Assembly (NCBI RefSeq): GCF_001556865.1
Contig: NZ_LSJY01000187.1
Coordinates: 1-43,432 of the forward strand
Direction of reading: 5' to 3'
Source of the DNA: Sphingobium sp. CCH11-B1
Lineage (GTDB): Bacteria; Pseudomonadota; Alphaproteobacteria; Sphingomonadales; Sphingomonadaceae
Length of the DNA: 43,432 nucleotides
Shown here: positions 17,302 to 26,779 of the stretch, one piece after another
How the letters are laid out: the number at the start of each line of letters is the position of its first letter
Numbering within the stretch: position 1 is the first letter of the stretch
Notes under the pieces: model-generated
Databases searched by the model: none
Told to the model about the DNA's origin: nothing
Seen by the model: the letters and a program-made list of their open reading frames with translations, nothing else
Position numbers and translations under genes: made by a program

Positions 17302-17309
17302 GACGGTCG

Positions 17310-17486
17310 TCAGTCGACCACTTCCACCATGTGGGGCAGCTTCTTGATGGCACCGCGGACTTCCGCCGTGTCTTCCAGCTCCACCACGCGGTGCATCTTG
17401 CCAAGGCCCAGGCCGATCAGAATCTTCTTCTGGTCTGCGGGGCGGCGGATCGGCGAACCGATCTGCTTGATCTTGATCTTCGCCAT
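17310..17486 (-). CDS. rpmD: 50S ribosomal protein L30
   Basis: 58 residues, the normal size: [20 protein letters not shown], then [19 protein letters not shown], and a [15 protein letters not shown] end. It binds 23S rRNA in the large subunit. ATG 17486 lies 6 nt after the rpsE stop, so it belongs to the same tight block. The gene is easily missed because of its length. Confidence 0.95.
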   Translation of the reverse strand: MAKIKIKQIGSPIRRPADQKKILIGLGLGKMHRVVELEDTAEVRGAIKKLPHMVEVVD

Positions 17487-17492
17487 GTCGTC

Positions 17493-18221
17493 TTACTCCG
17501 CAATCGCTTCGGCGTCGGCCTGCGCGACTTCGGCCGAGGCGCCACCGCGACGCAGAAGGTCGGCGACCTTCTTGCCACGGCGCTGCGCCACCGACTTGGG
17601 GCTGGTCTGTTCGCCCAGCGCCTCGAAAGTCGCACGGATCATGTTGTAGGGGTTCGACGTGCCGTTCGACTTGGTCACGACGTCCGCGACGCCGAGGCTT
17701 TCGAACACGGCGCGCATCGGACCGCCAGCGATGATGCCGGTACCGGCCGGGGCCGAACGCACCGTGACCTTGCCAGCGCCGAAATGGCCCTTGCCGTCAT
17801 GGTGCAGGGTGCGGCCTTCCTTCAGCGGAACGCGGACCATGGCCTTCTTGGCCGAAGCGGTCGCCTTGCTGATCGCTTCGGGCACTTCGCGCGCCTTGCC
17901 ATGGCCGAAGCCGGCACGACCCTTGCCGTCGCCCACGACGACCAGAGCCGCGAAACCGAAGCGCTTGCCGCCCTTCACCGTCTTCGAGACACGGTTGATG
18001 TGGACCAGCTTTTCGATCAGCTCCTCGCCCTGCTCCTCGTCACGGTTGCCGCCGCGGCGATCGTCGCGACGGCCACGGCCACCGCGCTCGCCACGATTGC
18101 GGTCACCGCCGCCGCGATTGCCACGACCACGGCCGGGACCACGGTTTTCCGTCGGCTGTTCGCCGCCTTCGACGGCAGCGGGAGCGCCCGCCTGCGCCTG
18201 GATTTCGTTTTCGTCAGCCAT
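17493..18221 (-). CDS. rpsE: 30S ribosomal protein S5 with an RGG-rich N-terminal extension
   Basis: 242 residues against 167 in E. coli. The first ~75 residues are disordered: an acidic start ([11 protein letters not shown]), then an Arg/Gly/Asn/Asp-rich run ([31 protein letters not shown]). The S5 core begins at about residue 68 ([20 protein letters not shown]) and contains the double-stranded RNA-binding and [12 protein letters not shown] parts that sit near the decoding site. The core ends with [11 protein letters not shown] and a short Ala-rich tail. Such long tails are seen in sphingomonads; the role is not known. Confidence 0.96.
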   Translation of the reverse strand: MADENEIQAQAGAPAAVEGGEQPTENRGPGRGRGNRGGGDRNRGERGGRGRRDDRRGGNRDEEQGEELIEKLVHINRVSKTVKGGKRFGFAALVVVGDGKGRAGFGHGKAREVPEAISKATASAKKAMVRVPLKEGRTLHHDGKGHFGAGKVTVRSAPAGTGIIAGGPMRAVFESLGVADVVTKSNGTSNPYNMIRATFEALGEQTSPKSVAQRRGKKVADLLRRGGASAEVAQADAEAIAE

Positions 18222-18223
18222 AA

Positions 18224-18577
18224 TCAGAACTCCAGCCCGCCTTCGCGGGCGGCATCGGCCAGCGCCTTGACGCGGCCATGGAACAGGAAGCCACCGCGGT
18301 CGAACACGACCTTGGTGACGCCGGCGGCGGTCGCCGCGGCGGCGACCCGCTTGCCGACATCGGCAGCGGCATCGGCGGTGGCGCCGGTCTTGCCGCGCAC
18401 ATCCTTGTCCAGGGTCGAGGCGGCGGCGACGGTGGTACCGGCGACGTCGTCAATGACCTGGGCGTAGATGTGACGGCCCGAACGGTGGACGCTGAGGCGC
18501 GGCTTGTGGCCGGCGACCGCCTTGAGCGCGGTGCGGACGCGGCGACGACGCCGCGCGAAGAGGGAAAGCTTTGCCAT
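18224..18577 (-). CDS. rplR: 50S ribosomal protein L18
   Basis: 117 residues, family size. ATG 18577 begins [20 protein letters not shown], which contains the Arg-rich N-terminus that contacts 5S rRNA; the body ([20 protein letters not shown]) is typical, and it ends [20 protein letters not shown]. It joins 5S rRNA with L5 in the central protuberance. Its start is one base beyond the rplF stop codon, and its stop 2 nt before rpsE. Confidence 0.96.
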   Translation of the reverse strand: MAKLSLFARRRRRVRTALKAVAGHKPRLSVHRSGRHIYAQVIDDVAGTTVAAASTLDKDVRGKTGATADAAADVGKRVAAAATAAGVTKVVFDRGGFLFHGRVKALADAAREGGLEF

Positions 18578-18578
18578 C

Positions 18579-19112
18579 TTACTTCTTCTTCCCTTCCTTG
18601 CGGAAGATGAACTCGCCGTCATACTTGATGCCCTTGCCCTTATAGGGTTCGGGCTTGCGCCAGCGACGGATTTCGGCGGCGACCTGGCCGACCTTCTGCT
18701 TGTCGATGCCCGTGATTTCCACCGTGGTGTTGTCCGGGGTCTTGATCTCGATGCCTTCCGGAACCGCGAAGTCGACATCGTGCGAATAGCCGAGCTGCAG
18801 CTTCAGGGTCTTGCCCTGGGCGTTGGCGCGGTAGCCGACACCGGTGATGAGCAGCTTCTTCGAGAAGCCCTCGGTCACGCCGGTGATCAGGTTCTGGATC
18901 AGCGTGCGCTGCATGCCCCAGAAAGCGCGGGCGCGCTTCGTGTCGTTGGCAGGCTGCACGGCGATCTTGCCGTCTTCGACGCTGTAGGTCACTTCATCGG
19001 CCAGCGGCATGGCGAGGGTGCCCTTGGGCCCCTTCACCGACAGCTGCCCGTCAGCGATGGATGCGGTCACGCCCGAAGGCACGGTGACCGGCTTCTTACC
19101 GGTGCGGCTCAT
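18579..19112 (-). CDS. rplF: 50S ribosomal protein L6
   Basis: 177 residues, as in E. coli. It starts [18 protein letters not shown] and has the two-domain L6 pattern, with VGVGYRA-like [13 protein letters not shown] (~85-97) and the closing [20 protein letters not shown], of which PYKGKGIKY is the family signature. It lies near the sarcin-ricin loop. Its ATG shares one base with the rpsH TGA. Confidence 0.97.
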   Translation of the reverse strand: MSRTGKKPVTVPSGVTASIADGQLSVKGPKGTLAMPLADEVTYSVEDGKIAVQPANDTKRARAFWGMQRTLIQNLITGVTEGFSKKLLITGVGYRANAQGKTLKLQLGYSHDVDFAVPEGIEIKTPDNTTVEITGIDKQKVGQVAAEIRRWRKPEPYKGKGIKYDGEFIFRKEGKKK

Positions 19113-19507
19113 CAGAACACCTCCGCCAGCACTTCGCCACCGACATTCTGCTCGCGCGCTTCGGCGTCCGACAGAACGCCCTTGGGCGTCGAGACAATGG
19201 TAATGCCAAGGCCGTTGCGGATCACCGGAAGTTCCTTGGAACCCGAATAGACGCGGCGGCCGGGCTTCGACACGCGGGCGACATGCTTGATCGCCGGCTG
19301 GCCCTCGAAATATTTCAGCTCGATGCGAAGGCCGGCATGCTTGCCGAGGGCTTCCTCGGAATAGCCGCGGATATAGCCTTCGCGCTGGAGCACGTCGAGC
19401 ACGCGGGCGCGCAGCTTGGACGCGGGGGAAACCACACTGTCCTTCTTCGCCTGCTGCCCGTTGCGGATGCGGGTGAGCATATCACCCAGGGGATCGGTCA
19501 ATGCCAT
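19112..19507 (-). CDS. rpsH: 30S ribosomal protein S8
   Basis: 131 residues, family size. It begins [20 protein letters not shown] and ends with [20 protein letters not shown], the conserved C-terminal RNA-binding region. S8 binds helix 21 of 16S rRNA early in assembly. In E. coli it represses this operon by binding the rplE region of the mRNA; whether that holds here cannot be told from sequence. It starts 12 nt after rpsN. Confidence 0.97.
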   Translation of the reverse strand: MALTDPLGDMLTRIRNGQQAKKDSVVSPASKLRARVLDVLQREGYIRGYSEEALGKHAGLRIELKYFEGQPAIKHVARVSKPGRRVYSGSKELPVIRNGLGITIVSTPKGVLSDAEAREQNVGGEVLAEVF

Positions 19508-19519
19508 CTCAAATGATCC

Positions 19520-19825
19520 TTACCAGCTCGACTTGGTGACGCCGGGGATCAGGCCCTTGTTGGCCAGATCACGCAGCTGCACGCGGCAGAGACGGAATTT
19601 GCGGTAATAAGCGCGGGGACGCCCGGTCAGCTCGCAGCGGTTCCGAATGCGGGTCGGGTTGCCGTTGCGGGGGATCTCCGCCATCTTCAGACGCGCGATC
19701 AGACGATCGCTGTCGTCGGCCGCGGTATCATTCGCGATCGCCTTGAGCTTCGCATAGCGGCCGGCATATTTCTTCACCAGCTTCTTGCGGCGCTCGTTCT
19801 TGTTGATCGAACTCAGTTTCGCCAT
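19520..19825 (-). CDS. rpsN: 30S ribosomal protein S14
   Basis: 101 residues, the long zinc-free form (no CxxC pairs). Signatures are [20 protein letters not shown] at the start, broken as [13 protein letters not shown], and [20 protein letters not shown] near residue 60-80. It ends [17 protein letters not shown], the usual S14 tail. It sits in the 30S head. The gap to rplE is 51 nt. Confidence 0.97.
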   Translation of the reverse strand: MAKLSSINKNERRKKLVKKYAGRYAKLKAIANDTAADDSDRLIARLKMAEIPRNGNPTRIRNRCELTGRPRAYYRKFRLCRVQLRDLANKGLIPGVTKSSW

Positions 19826-19876
19826 GACTTAAGTTCTCTTCCTTAGCTTAGCGTTTGGGAGAGAAGCGGGGCCTCT

Positions 19877-20449
19877 TCAGGCCGCCTGCTTCTCTTCGAT
19901 CGGGAAGGGGAAGCCGAAGAGGCGCAGCAGTTCGCGCGCTTCATCGTCCGTCTTCGCCGTGGTGGTCACGATGATGTCCATGCCGCGCACCTTGTCGATG
20001 CGGTCATAGTTGATCTCGGGGAAGATGATCTGCTCCTTGATGCCGAAGGCATAGTTGCCACGGCCATCGAAGCTCTTCGGGTTGAGACCACGGAAGTCGC
20101 GCACGCGGGGGAGCGCGATGTTGATCAGGCGATCCAGGAACTCGTACATGCGCTCGCGGCGCAGCGTCACCTTGGCGCCGATCGGCATGCCTTCGCGCAG
20201 CTTGAACTGTGCGATCGACTTGCGGGCCTTGGTGATGACCGGCTTCTGGCCGGCGATCAGTTCCATTTCCTCGGCGGCCGAGGTCACCTTCTTCTTGTCC
20301 TGGGTCGCTTCGCCCACGCCCATGTTGAGCGTGATCTTTTCGATCCTGGGGACTTCCATGACGTTCTTGTAACCGAACTTCTCGGTCATCGCCTTGGCGA
20401 TTTCGGCGTCATAGAGCGCCTTGGAGCGCGGGATATATTTGTCGGCCAT
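19877..20449 (-). CDS. rplE: 50S ribosomal protein L5
   Basis: 190 residues, slightly longer than E. coli (179). Recognised by [37 protein letters not shown] and the C-terminal [20 protein letters not shown]. It binds 5S rRNA with L18 and contacts the P-site tRNA. Its ATG overlaps the rplX stop as TAATG, and GAGGTG at the end of rplX serves as its ribosome-binding site. Confidence 0.97.
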   Translation of the reverse strand: MADKYIPRSKALYDAEIAKAMTEKFGYKNVMEVPRIEKITLNMGVGEATQDKKKVTSAAEEMELIAGQKPVITKARKSIAQFKLREGMPIGAKVTLRRERMYEFLDRLINIALPRVRDFRGLNPKSFDGRGNYAFGIKEQIIFPEINYDRIDKVRGMDIIVTTTAKTDDEARELLRLFGFPFPIEEKQAA

Positions 20450-20760
20450 TACAGCACCTCACCGGACTTGACGGCGACGCGGACCTTCTTGCCGTCGCGA
20501 TCCTCGAAACGGACGCGGGTCGGCTTGCCGTCCTTGTCGGCCACGGCCACGTTCGAAATGTGGAGCGGCGCCGGCTTGCGGTCGATGCCACCCTGCGGGT
20601 TCGACTGATCGGGCTTGCGGTGGCGCGCATGGATGTTGATGCCCTCGACGAGCACCTTGTCATCCTTGGGCATCACCTGAAGGACGGAACCGGTACGGCC
20701 CTTGTCCTTGCCGGCCAGGACGACGACCTTGTCGCCCTTCTTGATCTTGGCAGCGCTCAT
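20449..20760 (-). CDS. rplX: 50S ribosomal protein L24
   Basis: 103 residues. A KOW motif is seen near the start ([20 protein letters not shown]), followed by [18 protein letters not shown]24 starts large-subunit assembly on domain I of 23S rRNA. It overlaps rplN upstream and rplE downstream by one base each (TAATG), both times preceded by the same bases GAGGTGCTG, which end the upstream protein as Glu-Val-Leu and provide the Shine-Dalgarno site. Confidence 0.97.
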   Translation of the reverse strand: MSAAKIKKGDKVVVLAGKDKGRTGSVLQVMPKDDKVLVEGINIHARHRKPDQSNPQGGIDRKPAPLHISNVAVADKDGKPTRVRFEDRDGKKVRVAVKSGEVL

Positions 20761-21128
20761 TACAGCACCTCGGGAGCAAGGCTGATGATCTTCATGTGCT
20801 GCTTTGCGCGCAGCTCACGAACCACCGGGCCAAAGATACGGGTGCCGATCGGCTCCTGGTTCTTGTTGATCAGCACGGCGGCGTTGCCGTCGAAGCGGAT
20901 CACCGAACCGTCGGGACGGCGGATGTCCTTGGCGGTGCGGACGATGACGGCGCGATGCACGTCACCCTTCTTCACCTTGCCGCGGGGCGCGGCTTCCTTG
21001 ATCGAGACGACGATAATGTCGCCCACGCCGGCGAAGCGGCGCTTCGACCCGCCCAGCACCTTGATGCACTGGACGCGCTTGGCGCCGCTGTTGTCAGCGA
21101 CGTCAAGATTGGATTGCATCTGGATCAT
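20760..21128 (-). CDS. rplN: 50S ribosomal protein L14
   Basis: 122 residues, as in E. coli. Begins [20 protein letters not shown] and keeps the family core [20 protein letters not shown] and the end [19 protein letters not shown]. It lies at the subunit interface. Upstream, a 192-nt gap with three hairpins separates it from rpsQ; E. coli has only a short gap there. Confidence 0.97.
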   Translation of the reverse strand: MIQMQSNLDVADNSGAKRVQCIKVLGGSKRRFAGVGDIIVVSIKEAAPRGKVKKGDVHRAVIVRTAKDIRRPDGSVIRFDGNAAVLINKNQEPIGTRIFGPVVRELRAKQHMKIISLAPEVL

Positions 21129-21155
21129 AGATCCGGTTCCTTCTCATTTGGCCTA

Positions 21156-21260
21156 CCGGGACAATTCCCGGCGGTTCCGAATTTCATGCGCTCGACCCGG
21201 TGAATCGAAATGCGCGAAGCGCGGGCCTGTACCTTCTCCGAAGGGAAAAGGCCAGCCCGC
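21156..21260. other. Hairpin-rich spacer between rpsQ and rplN
   Basis: Three stems are visible. CCGGGA/TCCCGG with loop CAAT (21156-21171). GCGC-TTC-GCGC on the minus strand at about 21212-21222. A larger hairpin at 21221-21260, whose outer stem is GCGGGC/GCCCGC and whose inner minus-strand stem is CCTTTTCC/GGAGAAGG with loop CTTC. No open frame or T-run was found. The site falls at the junction of the S10 and spc operons of E. coli, so an internal promoter or processing point is plausible, but I could not find good promoter hexamers. Confidence 0.5.
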
Positions 21261-21320
21261 GTCCGAACTTTTTCGATCCCGCAGGATCAGTGACTGGTCA
21301 CAAGACCGAAAGGCTTGCCC

Positions 21321-21584
21321 TTAGTGGGAGACTTCCGGCGACTTGTGCGTGTCCACGCGCTCGATGACCTTCCAGGTCTTGAGCTTGGAAATCGGGGCGG
21401 TTTCCTCGATGCGGACCGTCTCGCCTTCCTTGTAGACATTGCCCTCGTCATGGGCGTGATACTTTTTCGACAGGCGGATGATCTTGCCGTAGAGCGCATG
21501 CTTAACCTTGCGCTCCACGCGAACCACCACCGTCTTGTCGGTCTTGTCGGAAACCACCGTTCCCGTCAGCACGCGCTTGGGCAT
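21321..21584 (-). CDS. rpsQ: 30S ribosomal protein S17
   Basis: 87 residues, family size. Begins [20 protein letters not shown] and contains [20 protein letters not shown] and [20 protein letters not shown]. It is an OB-fold protein that binds the 5' domain of 16S rRNA. The ATG has GAAGG/AAGG upstream and follows rpmC by 15 nt. It is the last gene of the S10-type block here, before the long spacer to rplN. Confidence 0.97.
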   Translation of the reverse strand: MPKRVLTGTVVSDKTDKTVVVRVERKVKHALYGKIIRLSKKYHAHDEGNVYKEGETVRIEETAPISKLKTWKVIERVDTHKSPEVSH

Positions 21585-21599
21585 CGTGTGATTTCCTTC

Positions 21600-21803
21600 T
21601 TACTTCGCAGCCGAGCGCGAACGCTCGGACTGAAGGGTCTTGATCTGCGCGATCGACCGGCGAACTTCACGCACCCGGCTGGGCTTTTCCAGCTGGTTGG
21701 TGGCCGCCTGGAAACGCAGGTTGAACTGCTCGCGCTTCAGGTTGTTGAGTTCGGTCGACAGTTCGTCGTCCGTCTTGGTCTTGAGGTCTGCGACGTTCGC
21801 CAC
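21600..21803 (-). CDS. rpmC: 50S ribosomal protein L29
   Basis: 67 residues, the usual two long helices. Recognised by [40 protein letters not shown] and [10 protein letters not shown]. It lies by the peptide exit of the ribosome, where SRP and trigger factor dock. Only 3 nt separate it from rplP. Confidence 0.96.
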   Translation of the reverse strand: MANVADLKTKTDDELSTELNNLKREQFNLRFQAATNQLEKPSRVREVRRSIAQIKTLQSERSRSAAK

Positions 21804-21806
21804 GGC

Positions 21807-22238
21807 TTAACCCTCCAGGTGCGAGGTGTCGCCGAGGCGGGCAACGACCTTCGTCTTGATGGGCAGCTTCATCGCGGCGCGCGAGAAGGCCTCTGCTGCG
21901 AGCGGACCGGGCACGCCGTCCAGTTCGAACAGGATGCGGCCGGGCTTCACGCGGGCCGCCCAATATTCGACCGAACCCTTGCCCTTGCCCTGACGGACTT
22001 CGGCAGGCTTCTTGGAAACCGGCACGTCGGGGAACACCCGGATCCACAACCGGCCCTGACGGCGGATGTGACGCGTGATGGCGCGGCGGGCCGCCTCGAT
22101 CTGGCGGGCGGTGACGCGCTCGGGTTCCAGGGCCTTCAGGCCATAAGAGCCGAAGTTCAAGGCCGAACCGCCCTTGGCGTCGCCCTTGATCTTGCCCTTG
22201 AAGGCCTTGCGGAACTTCATTTTCTTCGGTTGCAGCAT
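21807..22238 (-). CDS. rplP: 50S ribosomal protein L16
   Basis: 143 residues. Begins [20 protein letters not shown] and shows [40 protein letters not shown] and [20 protein letters not shown], each in the proper order. It stabilises the A-site region. The family Arg-rich loop is intact. It follows rpsC by 20 nt. Confidence 0.97.
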   Translation of the reverse strand: MLQPKKMKFRKAFKGKIKGDAKGGSALNFGSYGLKALEPERVTARQIEAARRAITRHIRRQGRLWIRVFPDVPVSKKPAEVRQGKGKGSVEYWAARVKPGRILFELDGVPGPLAAEAFSRAAMKLPIKTKVVARLGDTSHLEG

Positions 22239-22258
22239 GACGCTTGTACCTTCTTATC

Positions 22259-22954
22259 TCAGCGCGCCGGGCGCACGCCGGAGGTCTGAGCCTCCAGCAT
22301 CAGCCGGTCGGTGGCCATCGGATCGTGACCAAGGATTTCGCCCTTGAAGATCCAGACCTTGATGCCGCACACGCCATAGGCGGTGTGGGCTTCGGCTTCG
22401 GCGTAGTCGACGTTCGCACGCAGCGTGTGCAGCGGAACGCGGCCTTCACGATACCATTCGACGCGCGCGATCTCCGCGCCGCCCAGACGGCCGCCGCAGG
22501 TGATCTTGATGCCTTCGGCGCCCAGACGCAGGGCCGACTGCACCGCGCGCTTCATGGCGCGGCGGAATGCAACGCGGCGTTCCAGCTGGTCGGCGATGCC
22601 CTGAGCCACGAGCTTGGAGTCGATTTCCGGCTTGCGGATTTCGACGATGTTCAGGCTGACGTCCGAAGAGGTCAGGCTGCCCAGCTTCTTGCGCAGCTTT
22701 TCGATGTCCGCGCCCTTCTTGCCGATGATGACACCGGGGCGGGCGGCGTAGATCGACACGCGGCACAGCTTGGCCGGGCGTTCGATCACGACCTTCGAGA
22801 TCGCGGCCTGCGGCAGGTTCTTCATGATATACTGGCGGATCTTGAGATCCTCCAGCAGAAGCCGGCCATAGTCCTGGCCTTCCGCGAACCAGCGGCTGTC
22901 CCAGGTGCGGTTGATCTGCAGGCGCAGACCGATGGGGTTGCTCTTGTGACCCAT
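22259..22954 (-). CDS. rpsC: 30S ribosomal protein S3
   Basis: 231 residues from ATG 22954 ([20 protein letters not shown]); the open frame runs further up but overlaps rplV and lacks family sequence. The KH domain has the [18 protein letters not shown] loop (GKKG), and the C-terminal domain has [20 protein letters not shown]. It lines the mRNA entry channel together with S4 and S5. Starts 4 nt after the rplV stop. Confidence 0.97.
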   Translation of the reverse strand: MGHKSNPIGLRLQINRTWDSRWFAEGQDYGRLLLEDLKIRQYIMKNLPQAAISKVVIERPAKLCRVSIYAARPGVIIGKKGADIEKLRKKLGSLTSSDVSLNIVEIRKPEIDSKLVAQGIADQLERRVAFRRAMKRAVQSALRLGAEGIKITCGGRLGGAEIARVEWYREGRVPLHTLRANVDYAEAEAHTAYGVCGIKVWIFKGEILGHDPMATDRLMLEAQTSGVRPAR

Positions 22955-22958
22955 ATTC

Positions 22959-23345
22959 TTACGCCTCCGCGTCTTCGCCAGCTTCACGCACGACAATGCG
23001 CACGCGGCTGAAGGGCTTGAGGATCCGGGTCGACTTGCCGCGGCCGCGGGCGTGGAAGCGCTTCATGGTGAAGCTCTTGCCCACCGATGCTTCCGCAACG
23101 ACCAGTGCGTCGACGTCCAGATTGTGGTTGTTTTCCGCATTGGCGATGGCCGAAGCCAGCACCTTGCGCACATCGACCGCCATCGCCTTCTTCGAGAAGG
23201 CGAGGATGTTCAGCGCGTCCTCGACCTTGCGACCGCGGATGAGCGTGGCGACCAGGTTCAGCTTCTGGGCCGAACCGCGGATCTGCGTGCCGACGGCGAG
23301 CGCTTCATTGTCGGCGACGCGACGGGGAGCCTTTTCCTTGCTCAT
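22959..23345 (-). CDS. rplV: 50S ribosomal protein L22
   Basis: 128 residues. The start [20 protein letters not shown] leads to [20 protein letters not shown] and a hairpin loop region [20 protein letters not shown] that extends into the exit tunnel, followed by the acidic tail EAGEDAEA. No deletion is seen in the tunnel loop. Its ATG overlaps the rpsS TAA (TAATG, position 23345). Confidence 0.97.
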   Translation of the reverse strand: MSKEKAPRRVADNEALAVGTQIRGSAQKLNLVATLIRGRKVEDALNILAFSKKAMAVDVRKVLASAIANAENNHNLDVDALVVAEASVGKSFTMKRFHARGRGKSTRILKPFSRVRIVVREAGEDAEA

Positions 23346-23623
23346 TAGCGCTTGCCCTTCTTGTCGGCCGCGTGGCCGGGGAAGTAGCGGGTCGGGGCGA
23401 ATTCGCCCAGCTTGTGACCCACCATATCCTCGTTCACCGAAACCGGCACATGCTTGCGGCCGTTATAGACGTTGAACGTCAGGCCGACGAACTGCGGCAG
23501 GATGGTGGAACGGCGCGACCAGGTCTTGATCGGACCCGAACGGCCACCGGCGTCCTGCGCCACTTCCGCCTTCTTCAGAAGGCTGAGGTCCACGAACGGA
23601 CCTTTCCAGACGGAACGAGCCAT
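23345..23623 (-). CDS. rpsS: 30S ribosomal protein S19
   Basis: 92 residues, family size. [40 protein letters not shown] and [20 protein letters not shown] are the standard blocks. It pairs with S13 in the 30S head. The S13 gene, normally in the alpha operon after adk, is not in this window. Follows rplB by 5 nt. Confidence 0.97.
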   Translation of the reverse strand: MARSVWKGPFVDLSLLKKAEVAQDAGGRSGPIKTWSRRSTILPQFVGLTFNVYNGRKHVPVSVNEDMVGHKLGEFAPTRYFPGHAADKKGKR

Positions 23624-23628
23624 CTCGC

Positions 23629-24465
23629 TTACCTCTTCTTCTTCGCGTGGCGGCTACGGATGATGAACTTGTCCGTCGCCTTGTTGTGGCGGGTGCGCGC
23701 ACCCTTGGTCGGCTTGCCCCAGGGCGTGACCGGATGACGGCCGCCCGAGGTCCGGCCTTCACCACCACCATGCGGGTGATCGACCGGGTTCTTCGCCACG
23801 CCGCGCGTCAGCGGGCGCTTGCCCAGCCAGCGATTGCGGCCGGCCTTGGCGAGATTGGTGTTGGCGTTGTCGGGGTTCGACACGGCGCCGATGGTGCCCA
23901 TGCAGTCCGAACGGATGTAGCGCTGCTCGCCCGATGACAGGCGGACCATCACCATGCCGCGATCGCGACCGACGAGCTGGGCGTAGGTGCCCGCCGAACG
24001 GCAGAGCTGACCGCCCTTGCCCGGCTTCATCTCGATATTGTGGATGATGGTGCCGACCGGCATCTGGCCCAGTTCCATCGCGTTGCCGGGCTTCACGTCG
24101 GTCTTCTTGCCCGCGATCACCTTGTCGCCCGGCGCAAGGCGCTGGGGAGCCAGGATATAGGCCTGGGTGCCGTCGGGATAGTTGACCAGCGCGATGAAGG
24201 CGGTGCGGTTGGGGTCATATTCCAGACGCTCGACCGTGCCTTCCACGTCCCACAGGCGACGCTTGAAGTCGATGATGCGGTAGCGCTGCTTGTGACCGCC
24301 GGCGATGCCGCGCGAGGTCACATGGCCCTTGTTGTTGCGGCCGCCAGTCTTGCGCTTGCCCTCGGTCAGCGCCTTGACAGGCTTGCCCTTGTGCAGGCTC
24401 GACTTGTCGACGAGGATCAGGCCGCGCTGGGCGGGGCTGGTCGGGTTGTAGCTCTTAAGCGCCAT
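23629..24465 (-). CDS. rplB: 50S ribosomal protein L2
   Basis: 278 residues, as usual (E. coli 273). [20 protein letters not shown] begins it. The peptidyl-transferase-region block [20 protein letters not shown], with the functionally critical His in HPHGGGEG, lies at ~222-241 and is intact. It helps join subunits and supports peptide-bond formation. Only 2 nt separate it from rplW. Confidence 0.97.
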   Translation of the reverse strand: MALKSYNPTSPAQRGLILVDKSSLHKGKPVKALTEGKRKTGGRNNKGHVTSRGIAGGHKQRYRIIDFKRRLWDVEGTVERLEYDPNRTAFIALVNYPDGTQAYILAPQRLAPGDKVIAGKKTDVKPGNAMELGQMPVGTIIHNIEMKPGKGGQLCRSAGTYAQLVGRDRGMVMVRLSSGEQRYIRSDCMGTIGAVSNPDNANTNLAKAGRNRWLGKRPLTRGVAKNPVDHPHGGGEGRTSGGRHPVTPWGKPTKGARTRHNKATDKFIIRSRHAKKKR

Positions 24466-24467
24466 GA

Positions 24468-24785
24468 TCAGCGCACTCCTTCGGTGATGTCGATCGACTG
24501 GCCGTCAGCCAGGCGAACGATCGCCTTCTTCACGTCGCTGCGCTTGTAGGGCTTGCCCTTCCAGCGCTTCGTCTTGCCCTTGGCGACCAGCGTGTTCACG
24601 CTTTTGACGGTCACGCCCCAGATGGCTTCGATCGCGGCCTTGATCTCCGGCTTGGACGCGTCGTTCGCGACCTTGAAGACCACGGCGTTGTTTTCGGAGA
24701 GAAGCGTCGACTTCTCGGTGATGACCGGCGCGACAACGACGTCATAATGACGGTTGTCCACGGTCGCGGCTTCCTTTTTAGCCAT
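24468..24785 (-). CDS. rplW: 50S ribosomal protein L23
   Basis: 105 residues. [20 protein letters not shown], then [20 protein letters not shown] and [21 protein letters not shown]23 is at the tunnel exit and is the dock for trigger factor and SRP. Its ATG lies inside the end of rplD: the two overlap by 8 nt (ATGGCTAA), with different frames. Confidence 0.97.
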   Translation of the reverse strand: MAKKEAATVDNRHYDVVVAPVITEKSTLLSENNAVVFKVANDASKPEIKAAIEAIWGVTVKSVNTLVAKGKTKRWKGKPYKRSDVKKAIVRLADGQSIDITEGVR

Positions 24786-25401
24786 TGAAACGCGCCTCCA
24801 GCTTTTCGACCGCGGCGCGCGTCAGCACCAGCGAATCCGCCTTAAGGATGTCGTAGACGTTGGCGCCGACGGCCGGCAGCAGGTCCACGCCGACGATGTT
24901 CGCCGAAGCCTTCGCGAAGCTGACATTCACCGCGTCGCCGTCGATGAACAGCGCCTTGTTGAGGTTCAGCTTGGCGAGGTGCGCGACCAGAGCCTTGGTC
25001 TTGCCTTCCGCCACGTCGAGATTGTCGAGGACGATCAGCGAACCGTCCTTGGCCTTCGCCGACAGCGCCATCTTGAGACCCAGCGCACGCACCTTCTTGT
25101 TGAGGTCGTGGCCGAACTCGCGGGCGCGGGCGCCGTGCGCCTTACCGCCGCCGATGAAGATCGGGGCCTTGCGATCGCCGTGACGAGCGGTGCCGCCGCC
25201 CTTCTGGCGACCGAATTTCTTGCCGGTGCGGGCAACGTCCGAACGCTCACGGGTGGCGCGGGCGGGAGCCCGGCGCTTTTCCAGCTGCCAGGTGACGACG
25301 CGGTGCAGGATGTCGGTGCGGGGCTCGACGCCGAACACGGCATCGTTCAGCTCCAGCTCACCGGCGGCTGCGGCGTCGAGGGTCTGTACATTGACCTTCA
25401 T
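24778..25401 (-). CDS. rplD: 50S ribosomal protein L4
   Basis: 207 residues. The tunnel loop segment [20 protein letters not shown] is intact (~65-85), then the globular domain ending [20 protein letters not shown]. In E. coli L4 also represses its own operon by binding the S10 leader and halting transcription; a structured gap upstream of rpsJ exists here too, but its sequence does not resemble the E. coli leader. Follows rplC by 3 nt. Confidence 0.97.
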   Translation of the reverse strand: MKVNVQTLDAAAAGELELNDAVFGVEPRTDILHRVVTWQLEKRRAPARATRERSDVARTGKKFGRQKGGGTARHGDRKAPIFIGGGKAHGARAREFGHDLNKKVRALGLKMALSAKAKDGSLIVLDNLDVAEGKTKALVAHLAKLNLNKALFIDGDAVNVSFAKASANIVGVDLLPAVGANVYDILKADSLVLTRAAVEKLEARFNG

Positions 25402-25404
25402 GGT

Positions 25405-26163
25405 TTAGCCCTCCTGGCCTTCGGTCGCTTCGGGAGCGGCTGCTTCTTCAGCAGGCGTTTCGGCCGGAGCATTGTTGCTGTTGGCAGCCTGCTTCAGGCT
25501 GGCCGGATACGGCACGTCGGCCGGGCGCTTGACCTTGACCGCGTCGCAGACGGTCAGCCAGGTGCCCTTGGCACCCGGAACGCTGCCCTTGACGAACAGC
25601 AGGCCGCGCTCGACGTCGGTGCGCACGATTTCCAGATTCTGCTGGGTACGCTCGCGGTCGCCCATGTGGCCCGCCATCTTCTTGTTCTTGAAGACGCGAC
25701 CCGGATCCTGGCGGTTACCGGTCGAACCGTGGGCACGGTGGCTGATCGACACGCCGTGCGTGGCGCGCATGCCCCCGAAGCCCCAGCGCTTCATGGCACC
25801 GGCGAAACCCTTACCCTGAGTGTGACCGGCAACGTCGACCAGCTGGCCGGCGATGAAGTGATCGGCCGCGATCTCGGCGCCGACATCGAGGAGCGCATCC
25901 TCGGCGACGCGGAATTCAACCAGACGCGCCTTCGGCTCCACTTCCGCCTTGGCGAAGTGGCCGCGCTGCGGCTTGGCGACATTCTTGACCTTCGCGGCAC
26001 CCGCGCCGAGCTGAACCGCGACATAGCCGTCACGATCGCTTTCCTTGCGGGCCACGACCTGATTGCCCTCAAGGGCCAGAACCGTAACCGGTATATGACG
26101 TCCGTCCTCCTGGAACAGACGGGTCATCCCGACTTTCTTAGCGATCACGCCTGTGCGCATCAC
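25405..26163 (-). CDS. rplC: 50S ribosomal protein L3 with an acidic C-terminal tail
   Basis: 252 residues; E. coli L3 has 209. It starts [20 protein letters not shown] and contains [20 protein letters not shown] and [20 protein letters not shown], whose Gln before DPGRVF is the methylated site in enteric bacteria. The last ~30 residues are an Ala/Glu/Pro-rich tail ([20 protein letters not shown]). A 273-nt hairpin-rich gap separates it from rpsJ, the longest gap inside the cluster. Confidence 0.96.
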   Translation of the reverse strand: MMRTGVIAKKVGMTRLFQEDGRHIPVTVLALEGNQVVARKESDRDGYVAVQLGAGAAKVKNVAKPQRGHFAKAEVEPKARLVEFRVAEDALLDVGAEIAADHFIAGQLVDVAGHTQGKGFAGAMKRWGFGGMRATHGVSISHRAHGSTGNRQDPGRVFKNKKMAGHMGDRERTQQNLEIVRTDVERGLLFVKGSVPGAKGTWLTVCDAVKVKRPADVPYPASLKQAANSNNAPAETPAEEAAAPEATEGQEG

Positions 26164-26180
26164 TGATTACTCCCATAGAG

Positions 26181-26425
26181 GCCCGCCGTAGCAGCGGGCG
26201 TATCCAACGAAAAAACCGCTCGGAATCTCTCCCGCGCGGTCCAACCCAAATAATGCGATCACCCCGTCAGGGTTGGATGCCGACCCCTCTCGGGGAAGGC
26301 GACGGGGGACCTTGCGACCATGGACTTTCCGGTTCACCGGATGGTCCATGCGGTATCCCTAGTGTCGTTTGAGCTCACGCCTCGGCGCGATACCCGATAC
26401 CCTGCCCTCCTTGCGGGTGGCAGGG
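26181..26425. promoter_or_regulatory. Structured 273-nt spacer between rpsJ and rplC, possible L3 mRNA leader
   Basis: Four separate stems lie in the gap. From the + side they are GCCCGC/GCGGGC (26181-26199), CCAACCC/GGGTTGG (26241-26276), CATGGAC/GTCCATG with an inner CCGG-TTCA-CCGG (26319-26350), and CCCTGCC/GGCAGGG (26400-26425). A direct repeat GGGTATCG occurs twice on the minus strand (about 26385-26401). No open frame with a good start fills it and no T-run follows a stem. E. coli has no long gap here. An autoregulatory or mRNA-processing region is my inference. Confidence 0.45.
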
Positions 26426-26436
26426 ACTTGTCGGCG

Positions 26437-26745
26437 TCAGGCCAACTTGATTTCCACGTTCACGCCGGCAGCCAGATCCAGCTTCATCAGCGCGTCGACC
26501 GTCTGCGGCGTCGGCTGCACAATGTCAAGCATGCGCTTGTAGGTGCGGACCTCGAACTGCTCGCGCGACTTCTTGTCGATGTGCGGGCCACGGTTGACCG
26601 TGAACTTTTCGATGCGCGTCGGAAGAGGAATCGGACCGCGAATGAGGGCGCCGGTGCGGCGGGCGGTGTCGGCGATGTCGCCGGTCGCCTGATCGAGCAC
26701 GCGATGATCGAACGCCTTGAGGCGAATGCGGATATTGCTGTCCAT
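26437..26745 (-). CDS. rpsJ: 30S ribosomal protein S10 (NusE)
   Basis: 102 residues from ATG 26745: [20 protein letters not shown], then [20 protein letters not shown] and [20 protein letters not shown]. It is both a ribosomal protein and, with NusB, part of the transcription antitermination complex. AGGAA lies 3-4 nt before the start. Long structured gaps lie on both sides, so S10 is set apart from tuf and from rplC, unlike the other genes of the block. Confidence 0.97.
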   Translation of the reverse strand: MDSNIRIRLKAFDHRVLDQATGDIADTARRTGALIRGPIPLPTRIEKFTVNRGPHIDKKSREQFEVRTYKRMLDIVQPTPQTVDALMKLDLAAGVNVEIKLA

Positions 26746-26779
26746 TGTTCCTGTACCGATGCGAAAGAGCCAAAAACCT

